Origin: NAT127 sp041655035 | Lineage (GTDB): Bacteria; Pseudomonadota; Gammaproteobacteria; Pseudomonadales; Porticoccaceae | Length of the DNA stretch: 12,346 bases | NCBI GenBank assembly: GCA_041655035.1 | Contig: JBAZCN010000103.1 | Location: forward strand, 1-12,346 | Direction: 5' to 3' | Shown here: in pieces, positions 1-7,500 of the stretch | Layout: every line of letters begins with the position of its first letter | Position numbering within the stretch: position 1 is the stretch's first letter | Program-made: the position numbers and the translations under genes | Notes under the pieces: generated by a model | Seen by the model: only the letters and a program-made list of their open reading frames with translations | What the model was told of the DNA's origin: nothing | Databases searched by the model: none

Positions 1-17
1 CGCTGAACACGGAAAAC

Positions 18-48
18 AAAAAAGGCCGCAGAGTCTGCGGCCTTTTTT
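18..48. terminator. Bidirectional rho-independent terminator
   Basis: A perfect 9-bp inverted repeat (GGCCGCAGA at 24-32 and TCTGCGGCC at 34-42; in practice the innermost bases form the loop) is flanked by an A-run on the left and a T-run on the right. It therefore reads as a GC-rich stem with a U-tract on either strand. On the minus strand it lies about 20 nt after the 3' end of the tRNA-Ala gene and most likely ends that transcript. It may also end a plus-strand transcript entering from outside the window. Confidence 0.9.
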
Positions 49-68
49 GCTTGATATTGCCAGGAATT

Positions 69-144
69 TGGTGGAGCTATGCGGGATCGAACCGCAGACC
101 TCAACACTGCCAGTGTTGCGCTCTCCCAGCTGAGCTATAGCCCC
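69..144 (-). tRNA. tRNA-Ala, anticodon GGC
   Basis: The 76-nt minus-strand sequence folds as a complete tRNA. It has an acceptor stem GGGGCTA pairing with TAGCTCC (one G-T pair), a D-arm with AGCTCAGCTGGGAGAGC, an anticodon arm CAACACTGGCAGTGTTG, a T-arm with GGTTCGATCC, and an encoded 3' CCA (69-71). The anticodon GGC (complement at 109-111) reads GCC and GCU alanine codons. The acceptor stem carries the G3-U70 pair expected for alanine tRNA. It lies 41 nt downstream of gltX, as in pseudomonads where gltX is followed by tRNA genes, and has its own promoter. Confidence 0.97.
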
Positions 145-161
145 GTGTTATCGAGGCGCGC

Positions 162-189
162 ATTCTAGCATTCCCGACATTTCCGTCAA
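162..189 (-). promoter_or_regulatory. Promoter of tRNA-Ala with GC-rich discriminator
   Basis: On the minus strand a -35 box TTGACG (184-189) and a -10 box TAGAAT (162-167) are separated by 16 bp, and the -10 box is preceded by TGC (an extended -10). Each hexamer has 5 of 6 consensus bases. The sequence after the -10 is GCGCGCC, a GC-rich discriminator typical of stable-RNA promoters under stringent control. Transcription would start near 155, about 11 nt before the tRNA 5' end. The -35 box overlaps the gltX stop codon (186-188), so the tRNA can be made independently of gltX. Confidence 0.75.
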
Positions 190-1703
190 GGGTTTTCTTC
201 GGGGTGAGGCGCTCTTTCGCTGTTTATTGCCTGATATTCCTTTTCGAGATTCTTGAGTTGTTTCTTCGACGGGCTGCCGGCCACCTCGAGGGCGTGGCGC
301 ACCCGGGCGCGGACCATGTCGGCGCCGAGGATCGCCATGGCGTCGAACAACGGCGGCGCCGAGGGCGAACCGGCGACCGCCACGAACAGCGGAAACAGGA
401 AGTCCTTGAGCTTGAGTTCCATCTGTCCGGCGATCTGGTTCAGCTCGGTGTACAGGGCGTCGCGGTGCCAGTGGCGCAGCCCATCGAGACGCCAGCTGCT
501 GAACTGGAGGATTTTGCGAACGGCGTCCACATCGAGCCTGGGATGGGCGAAACTGTCGGCCGCGATGGCCGGGAAGCCATTGAACAGGAATCCCGTCAGC
601 GGCGCGATATCGCTGAATTTTTCGACCCGCTCCTTGATCAGCGGAATGACCCGCTTGAGATTGTCGCGATTGAGCGCCCATTCCGCGACCCGATCGGCAA
701 ATTGCTCGGCATCGAGGTTCTCCCGTATCCAGCGCCCGTTCAGCCAGTCGAGCTTTTCGCGATCGAACACCGGACCGCCGAGATGAACGTTGTCGATATT
801 GAAATGGCCGATCATTTCGTCGAGGGTGAATTTCTCCTCCTCATTGGGCATCGACCAGCCCATCCGCCCCAGGTAGTTGAGCATCGCTTCGGGCATGTAG
901 CCCATGGCGCGGTAGAAAGTGATGCTGGTGGGATTCTTGCGCTTGCTGAGCTTGCTCTTGTCGGGGTTGCGCAGCAGCGGCATGTGGCACAGCTCCGGCA
1001 TCTCCCAGCCGAAGTATTGGTACAACAACTGGTGCTTGGGCGCGGAGTTGATCCACTCCTCGCCGCGAATGACATGGGTAATCGCCATCAGGTGGTCATC
1101 CACCACGTTGGCCAGGTGGTAGGTGGGCATGCCGTCGGCCTTGAGCAGCACCTGCATGTCGACCTGGTTCCAGGGAATCTCGATCACGCCCCGCAGGCGG
1201 TCGCCGAACGTACACACCCCCTCTTCCGGCACCTTCATGCGAATCACGTGAGGCTCGCCGGATTCGAGCCGCGAGCGCACCTCTTCCTGGCTCAGGTGAA
1301 GGCCGCGGCCATCGTATTTGGGTGTCTCACCGCGGGCCATTTGCTCGCGGCGCATGTCGTCCAGCTCATCGGCACTGGCGAAACAATGGAAGGCATGACC
1401 GCGCTCCACCAGTTGCATCGCGTGGTCGCGGTAAATGGCCAGCCGCTCACTTTGCCGGTAGGGGCCGTGGGGACCGCCGACATCCGGCCCCTCGTCCCAG
1501 TCGAGTCCCAGCCAGCGCAGGGAGTCGAATATCATCTGCTCCGACTCCCCGGTGCTGCGCATCTGGTCGGTGTCCTCGATGCGCAGGATGAACTGACCAC
1601 CGTGCTGACGGGCGAAACACAGGTTGAACAGGGCGATATAGGCTGTGCCCACATGGGGATCGCCAGTGGGTGACGGGGCGATACGGGTACGGACGGTCAT
1701 CAT
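186..1703 (-). CDS. gltX: Glutamyl-tRNA synthetase
   Basis: Charges tRNA-Glu with glutamate in the cytoplasm (class I synthetase, 505 residues). Visible motifs are the HIGH-equivalent in APSPTGDPHVGT (residues 9-20), RIEDTD (41-46), RGEEW (213-217) and the KMSKS-equivalent KLSKRK (251-256). The sequence resembles the Pseudomonas enzyme closely throughout. The zinc-finger-like insertion keeps only one cysteine (C107); the positions matching the other E. coli cysteine ligands are Ala and Gly, so the protein is probably zinc-free. Two adjacent ATG codons can start it: 1703 gives the same N-terminal length as the Pseudomonas protein, while 1700 has better spacing (6 nt) from a weak GGAA. It lies 51 bp after lapD and 41 bp before tRNA-Ala on the same strand, and has its own -10 box. 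Confidence 0.97.
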   Translation of the reverse strand: MMTVRTRIAPSPTGDPHVGTAYIALFNLCFARQHGGQFILRIEDTDQMRSTGESEQMIFDSLRWLGLDWDEGPDVGGPHGPYRQSERLAIYRDHAMQLVERGHAFHCFASADELDDMRREQMARGETPKYDGRGLHLSQEEVRSRLESGEPHVIRMKVPEEGVCTFGDRLRGVIEIPWNQVDMQVLLKADGMPTYHLANVVDDHLMAITHVIRGEEWINSAPKHQLLYQYFGWEMPELCHMPLLRNPDKSKLSKRKNPTSITFYRAMGYMPEAMLNYLGRMGWSMPNEEEKFTLDEMIGHFNIDNVHLGGPVFDREKLDWLNGRWIRENLDAEQFADRVAEWALNRDNLKRVIPLIKERVEKFSDIAPLTGFLFNGFPAIAADSFAHPRLDVDAVRKILQFSSWRLDGLRHWHRDALYTELNQIAGQMELKLKDFLFPLFVAVAGSPSAPPLFDAMAILGADMVRARVRHALEVAGSPSKKQLKNLEKEYQAINSERAPHPEENP

Positions 1704-1726
1704 CGATTCCGGGTGGTTGATCTGGG

Positions 1727-1748
1727 GGCGGCCATTATAGAGGCCGCC
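1727..1748 (-). promoter_or_regulatory. Consensus -10 box of gltX in the loop of an inverted repeat
   Basis: A perfect 7-bp inverted repeat, GGCGGCC (1727-1733) and GGCCGCC (1742-1748), encloses an 8-base spacer that contains a perfect minus-strand TATAAT (1734-1739). The hexamer 17 bp upstream is TTCATT, a weak -35. Transcription would start near 1727 and leave a leader of about 25 nt before gltX. The repeat sits between the lapD stop and the gltX start. It has no U-tract, so it is not a standard terminator, though the RNA stem could slow read-through from lapD. The promoter reading is inferred from sequence. Confidence 0.5.
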
Positions 1749-1754
1749 GGCCCC

Positions 1755-3704
1755 TTAATGAACCGCTTGCGGATAGGCCAGCTGGTAGCCCTGCATCCAG
1801 TCTATGCCGAGAGCCCGCAGGGTCTGGCGTTCCGCTTCGCTCTCGACGCCCTCGGCAATCAGGGTGATGCCCCTGCTATGGGCCAGTTGCAGCAGCGATT
1901 CGACGTAGAACTGGTTGTCCGGGCTGCCATCGATATGGCGGATAAAACTGCGATGCACCTTGATGTAGTAGAGCGGCAGGCTGCGCAGATAACCGAACGA
2001 CGATGCCTGCAAGCCGAAGCCGTCCACCGCCAGGCGCGCGCCCCGCGACGCCAGCAGCGACTGCAGTTGCCGCACTGCCTGCTCGTCCTCGTGCACGCCG
2101 TATTCGGGTACTTCCAGCACCAGGCTGGCGGCGAAATCCCCACGGCCGGCGAGAAAGTCCGCCAGCCACTGGTGGAAATCCCGGGAGCGGAGCGCCGCCA
2201 CCGAGAGATTGACGGCGATGCAACTGCCCTGCTCCACCGCCACGCGGTCGGCGACGGTGGCGATGATATGTTTGTCGAGGTCGTCGGCGAGCCCCAGCCG
2301 CCTGGCCATCGGCATGACGATATCCGCGGAAATCTCCCGCTCGCCGTCCATGAAGCGGGTAAATATCTCGGTGCCGACCCGGGCGCCACTGCCGGCGAAC
2401 ATCCCCTGCTGGAGCAGGTGGATATGCTGCCCGGCGAGGCTGTCGCGGATGAACTGCTGCCAGTCCCGCAGGGGCTTGATCACCGCCACCCCCGGGGCGG
2501 CCGCCAGTTCGGCGGCATCCCACAACGCGCTGCCCGGCTGCGACAGCGCCCGCTGCATGGCCTTGTCCGCCTCGGCGAGCAGGACATTGCCGGCATCGAT
2601 CGCCTCGCTGTAGACAAAGACCATTTTGATATCGAGGGGATGGCTGTCCTGCTGTTCCCAGCCGATGGCGCGGCAACGCTGATACAGCTCCGCGGCGAGC
2701 GCCCTGGCCTCGTCGTCCTGAAGCGCCGGCACGAAGAGAGCGAACTGCGGGCCGAGCCGGCGGCTGACCACCGCTCCCTGGCAGGGCTCCAGCGCACCTG
2801 CCAGCTCCCCGGCAAACTCCCGCAGCAGGGCGTTGCCCGCCTCCGGCCCCGACAAATCGTTGACCAGAACAAGGTTCGGTACCGCCACCAGGGCCAGCAG
2901 CCCGCTGTGAACGCCATTGGGATCGCCGCCGAGACTCTCCACCCGCGCCTCGAAATCGATGCGATTGGAGAGCCCGGTGACCGCGTCGCGGTGCACCTGG
3001 GACTGCAGGCGCCCGATCATCTCCAGCTGGCTGTCGAAGATCGCCTGCAGGCGCAACACCATGCGGTTGATCGCCTCCACCACGGAATGCAGCTCGCGGG
3101 TTTTCGGCAGCGTCTGCTGCACCACGAACTGCTGGTTGCGGATGGCATCGGCCTGGTTTTCGACCTCCCGCAACGGCCTCAGCAACACCCTCATGGCCGT
3201 CCAGGCGGCGACCAGGACGATCGCCGCAACGAGTGTGAACCAGCCCAGTTGCCGCCACAGCACCGTCCACAGCTTCTGGTAAGCCTTGCCGGGATGGCTG
3301 ACCACGACCACCTCGCCGAGGCGCGTCCAGCCGGCGCTGACCTCGGCCCGGCCCTCGCTGGCGGAGAGGTCGACGACCCTGACGAACCAGTCGGGAACAC
3401 CACCCACCTTCACGGCAAAAGCGCGGTCGACGCGGACTGTCCCGTCGAGGTCGACAAAATACATGCGCTGGTAGAAGCCGCTGTCGGCCACCACATTGAA
3501 TAGCGCCTCGAGCGACGCCCGGTCGTCGTCGGCCACGGTCTGCGTCGCCGCCAGCGCCACCGAGGTGGCGGCGTCCTGGGCATGAATGTGCATCTGCTCG
3601 TCGAGCAGCGTCCTCGCGCTGGAGAAACTGATCAGCAGATTTCCCGCGTACAACAGCAGGAAAAGTCCGACAACGGCGATAATGAGCTGGCGTCCCAGGG
3701 TCAC
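1755..3704 (-). CDS. lapD: LapD-like c-di-GMP receptor with degenerate GGDEF and EAL domains
   Basis: An inner-membrane protein that senses cytoplasmic c-di-GMP and, when bound, sequesters the protease LapG in the periplasm so the surface adhesin is kept. Order of parts: TM1 (about 7-26), a periplasmic LapD/MoxY-type domain (27-150) with HAQDAAT, VPDWFV and GWTRLGEVVVVSHP, TM2 (about 151-172), HAMP, GGDEF-like domain (about 230-400) and EAL-like domain (about 415-645). Trp125 matches the LapD tryptophan known to contact LapG. The GGDEF site reads LGPQF and the EAL site TEI, and KID is replaced by KVH, so it should be a receptor and not an enzyme. The GTG start at 3704 gives 649 residues, almost the P. 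fluorescens length (648); the open frame reaches back to 3881 but that part lies inside lapG. No clear ribosome binding site is seen. It is divergent from lapG. Confidence 0.93.
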   Translation of the reverse strand: MTLGRQLIIAVVGLFLLLYAGNLLISFSSARTLLDEQMHIHAQDAATSVALAATQTVADDDRASLEALFNVVADSGFYQRMYFVDLDGTVRVDRAFAVKVGGVPDWFVRVVDLSASEGRAEVSAGWTRLGEVVVVSHPGKAYQKLWTVLWRQLGWFTLVAAIVLVAAWTAMRVLLRPLREVENQADAIRNQQFVVQQTLPKTRELHSVVEAINRMVLRLQAIFDSQLEMIGRLQSQVHRDAVTGLSNRIDFEARVESLGGDPNGVHSGLLALVAVPNLVLVNDLSGPEAGNALLREFAGELAGALEPCQGAVVSRRLGPQFALFVPALQDDEARALAAELYQRCRAIGWEQQDSHPLDIKMVFVYSEAIDAGNVLLAEADKAMQRALSQPGSALWDAAELAAAPGVAVIKPLRDWQQFIRDSLAGQHIHLLQQGMFAGSGARVGTEIFTRFMDGEREISADIVMPMARRLGLADDLDKHIIATVADRVAVEQGSCIAVNLSVAALRSRDFHQWLADFLAGRGDFAASLVLEVPEYGVHEDEQAVRQLQSLLASRGARLAVDGFGLQASSFGYLRSLPLYYIKVHRSFIRHIDGSPDNQFYVESLLQLAHSRGITLIAEGVESEAERQTLRALGIDWMQGYQLAYPQAVH

Positions 3705-3838
3705 GGTGCGTTCACAGTTGGTATTGATCCAATCCCGGCGATGCCGGGCACTCGATTCAGCTGATGCACCGGAGTCTACAGCAAATGGTGCTATGCTTTC
3801 GTCTCTTCCATCACACCGATCAGGGAAAGACCGCCACC
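3705..3838. promoter_or_regulatory. Divergent lapD-lapG intergenic region with inverted repeat and extended -10
   Basis: This 134-bp stretch must hold the start signals for both genes. On the plus strand TGCTATGCT (3789-3797) is a good extended -10 (TGn followed by TATGCT) with no convincing -35; it would start RNA near 3804, ahead of a GTG start at 3839 for lapG. A perfect inverted repeat CCCGGC-GAT-GCCGGG (3734-3748) lies 30 bp upstream of the lapD GTG and could be an operator or a leader hairpin. I see no convincing lapD promoter. Confidence 0.4.
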
Positions 3839-4510
3839 GTGGACAACCGCCGGGAACATCGCCACAAGGGCCTGGGCACATTCGCGATTGCCCTGGCCGG
3901 TGCTCTCTCCCTGGCGCTGGCCCACCACGACGGGCTCTCCGAGAAACTGCTGGCGCAAATCCGGGAGCAGTACGGCGCGGCAGCCGAGCAGCGACTGATC
4001 GCCTGGCAAGACCTGATCCACCTCTCGCTCGATGCTTCCGACACCGAGAAGCTCCACAGCGTAAACGAATTTTTCAATAACGCCCAATTCGTCGACGACC
4101 AGCTGCTGTGGCGAATGGCGGACTATTGGGCCACGCCGCTCGAATTTCTGGTGAGGGATGCCGGCGACTGCGAGGATTTCGCCATCGCCAAGTTCTTCAC
4201 GCTCAGAGACATGGGCGTCGATCCGGCAAAACTGCGCATTACCTACGTCAAGGCGACCAGCCTCGACCAGGCCCACATGGTGCTGGCCTACTATCCCACG
4301 CCGTCCTCTGCGCCGCTGATCCTCGACAATCTGGTCAAGCGGATCAAACCGGCGTCACAACGGCCCGATCTGGTCCCGGTGTACAGCTTCAATGCCGAAG
4401 ACCTGTGGCTGGCGCGCACCCGCAACGAACAGATCCGCGCCGGCCGCGCCTCGCAACTCGGCCACTGGAACGACATGATCGACAGGATGGCCCGCGAACG
4501 GCTGCCCTGA
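3839..4510 (+). CDS. lapG: LapG-like periplasmic transglutaminase-like cysteine protease
   Basis: Calcium-dependent protease (bacterial transglutaminase-like, BTLCP family) that cuts the adhesin at a double alanine when LapD lets it go. The triad is visible: Cys in AGDCEDFAIAKFFTLR, His in QAHMVL and Asp in LILDNL (residues 111, 146 and 163 from this start). The Asp and Glu flanking the Cys (DCE) match the known calcium ligands. With the GTG start at 3839 the protein has 223 residues and a clean Sec signal peptide: Arg/Lys-rich start, hydrophobic LGTFAIALAGALSLALA, cleavage after ALA. AGGGA lies about 12 nt upstream. The same frame is open to an ATG at 3764, but that start lacks a ribosome site, precedes the likely promoter and would bury the signal peptide. 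It converges on the adhesin gene 35 bp downstream. Confidence 0.93.
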   Translation: MDNRREHRHKGLGTFAIALAGALSLALAHHDGLSEKLLAQIREQYGAAAEQRLIAWQDLIHLSLDASDTEKLHSVNEFFNNAQFVDDQLLWRMADYWATPLEFLVRDAGDCEDFAIAKFFTLRDMGVDPAKLRITYVKATSLDQAHMVLAYYPTPSSAPLILDNLVKRIKPASQRPDLVPVYSFNAEDLWLARTRNEQIRAGRASQLGHWNDMIDRMARERLP

Positions 4511-4545
4511 GCCCTCGCCATTCCCGATGAAAATCCCAGCCGCCA

Positions 4546-7500
4546 TCAGTCGGTGATCAGACTGTTGGTGGCCACAAGGTTGTTGATGATCTCGGCATCG
4601 GTCAAGCTGCCGCCCTGGGTGAGATCGACACCCTCGAGCACGATTTTCTGGGTGATGTCGCCTTCCGCTCCCGAAGGCCGGACACTGATCACTGTATCGC
4701 TGCCTTCGACGCTGAAGTCGAGGTAGTCGTCCAGGCTCCCCGAACTCTCGCCCACCAGCAGATCCTTGAGGTCCAGCACATCCCCTTCCGCAACGTTGAA
4801 ATCGCCAATGACATCCCGCGCCGGGCTGGCGGCCGAGCCCTGGTCGCCACCCTGCCATTTGAAGGTGTCGGCGCCGGTGCCCCCGTAGAGCAGGTCATTG
4901 CCGGCGCCGCCGATCAGCACGTCATTGCCGCCCTGGCCGTAGAGCAGGTCGTCACCGCTGCCGCCATCGAGAATATCGTTGCCGCCGCGGGTGTCGCCCG
5001 CGACGTTGAAAATCCCATGGTTGGCCTTGATGTATTGGTAGAGATCCATGGCGGTCGGCGCCTCGCCATCGCGCAGCTCGAGAAATACCTTCAGCGCCTT
5101 GACTCCGGAACCATCCGGCAGGTCGTCGGGACGCCCGCCAACGCTGCCCCACGGCAAGACATGGCCGTCGGTGTTGATGACGTCGCCGAACAGGATGTCA
5201 TCGCCGCTGCCGCCGAAAAGCTGGTCGTTGCCCACCGCCACCGGATCGAGGCTGGTGCCGCCGGTCGACAGGATCGCATCGAGATCATCGGCCTGCTCGA
5301 CGATGTCCACTTCGCCGCCTTCGCCCTCGACCAGGTCCTTGGGCGCGACCATGACGATATTGTCGATTTCCACGCGATAATTGCCGTCGCTGGTGTTGTC
5401 CGCGGCGCCGAAGACAAAGCGGTAGATGCCGTGACCAACCTGCGCGGTGGTAACGGTCGTCGCGCCACTGCTGGCGATGACGCCGGAATCGACCGCGGCC
5501 CAGCTGCCGCCGTCGAGACGCTGGACTTCCCACTCGAAGCGGTCGCCGTCCTGATGGCCGAGACCCCTGACATCGAATTTGAAGTAGGTCAGATTGCTGC
5601 CGACCTCGAATTGATCGCTGGTCACAGCCGTCGCAGCGCCATTGGCGTGGCTGTCGTCGATCAGCAGGCGGTAGCCGCCACCGGCGCTGGTAATGCTGAC
5701 AGAGCCGTCGCTGTCTCCCGATCGGGTCCAGTTGCTCAGATCGCTCAGCGGTTGGGACGTGCCCGGGGTAAAGGAGGCCAGGGTCGTCGACACCGAGCCA
5801 AAACCGACGCTGTGCTGGCCGGTGCCATCGGTGTTGTCGAAGAACGTCAGGTAATCTTCGCTGACGCCCGAGCCGATGCCGACACCGTGGACGGTGCTGA
5901 TGCCGCTCAGCGCCTCGAAGGCCTGCACCGAGGCCTCGAGAATCGGATGGGTGGTCGTGCTGCCATTGCTGCCTCCGCCGATGGCGGTGGGATTGCCATC
6001 CGTCAGGAAGAAAGTCAGGTTGTTGTAGGGGTTGCCTTCGCCATCCGCGGCCGGCTGGCCGTTGAACCAGTTGACAGTGGTATTGAAAGCCGCTTCGTAG
6101 TTGGTCGCGCCGCTGGCCGTAAGGCCGTTGATGGCCGCTTCCAGGTCGGCCAGATCGTCCGCCGACAAGCCGTTCCGGGTGAGCTTGACACTGGTCGTGT
6201 CGAAGCCGGCAAAGCCAATCAGGCTGATGTTGATGATGCCGTCGTGACCGATCAGGTGGTTCTCGATCAGATTGATCAGAGCCGCCTTGACCAGTTCCAT
6301 CCGGCTCTGTCCCGACGCCGGATTCTCATCGCCGCCCAGCCCCCGCTGCATACTGCCCGAGGTGTCGACCAACAAGGCGATATTGTAGTTGGAGCCCGCC
6401 ACCACGTTCTGCACGATACCACCGGAATCGCCGAGCAGGATGTCATCCCCGGCACCGCCGCTGACCGTGTCGTCGCCATTGCTGTCGGGGCCGTCGTTGA
6501 ATACCCGGCCCACGGCGATATCGAAGCGGTACTCGATCGAGGTGTCGACGCCGCCATCGGCGGTGCCGCCGTCGTCCACCACCTGGAAGGTGAAGAAGGC
6601 ATCGGTGTGGTCGGCGCCCGCCTCATAGCTCAGGCCGGGGATGTCGGCGACATCGATCGCCTGGCCCTCGCTGACCTCGACGCCATTCAGCCGGAGAGTC
6701 CCGTGGTCGGGCAGTTCGCCGATGATGATCCCGGCCAGCCCATGGTGCTGCCCCGTCGCCGCATCGATCCCGTCGGCGAAGGCGAAATCGGCGACGCTGA
6801 ACTGGTAGGTGGAGACATTCTCCGAGAGGCTGATGGCATTGTCCGCCGAAGTCGGCGCGTCATTGACGGGCGTCACTCTGATATCCAGGGTCGACTCGCT
6901 GGCCGATGCACCATCGCTGACAGTGTAGGTCACGGTGGGTACCACGCCGTTCCAGTTATCCGTCGGCGTGAACAGGTAGTCGCCGCTGCCGGCAATGGTC
7001 AGCGTGCCGATGGTCTGACCATCGACCACCACGGCGGCGGTCTCGCCGGCGCCGTAGTTGGCGCCGCCAACGCTGAAGCCGGTCACCTCGAGAGCGTCGC
7101 CTTCCGGGTCGGTTGCCTGCGGGTCGTCGCTCAGCACATTGCCCGCAGCGGCGGTATCCTCGAGGATCACCTGGTGATGCGCCTCGAGCACCGGCGCGCC
7201 GTTGGCATCGGTGACGGCGATCGTCAGTGTCGCCGAGGCCAGGTCGCCATCGCCATCCTTGACGGTGTAGACAAAGGTATCCACCGCATCAGCGGCGATG
7301 ACGTTGCTGGCCGCCACGTAGGTATAACTGCCATCGGCGTGCAGCGTCAATGTACCGTACAGCCCTTCGATCCCGGTGCCGACGTTGCCGTTCTCGCTGT
7401 CGACCAGCGCGCCGCCGGCCGTCACCCCCACAATCGCCTGGCTGTGCCAGCCATCCGCACCGGCGGTGTCGTTCGCCAGCACGCCATCGGCGGCGGCGAC

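Noticed and set aside
204..1673. 489-codon plus-strand frame opposite gltX
   Set aside because: Antisense shadow of an essential, well-matched gene.
1713..3503. 596-codon plus-strand frame opposite lapD
   Set aside because: Antisense shadow; lapD on the minus strand is a confident family match over its full length.
3764..3838. Upstream ATG start(s) of lapG at 3764 or 3785
   Set aside because: No good ribosome binding site at 3764, both precede the likely transcription start, and they would place extra residues before the signal peptide. Not fully excluded.
4511..4545. Terminator between convergent lapG and lapA
   Set aside because: No inverted repeat with a U-tract is present in the 35-bp gap on either strand.
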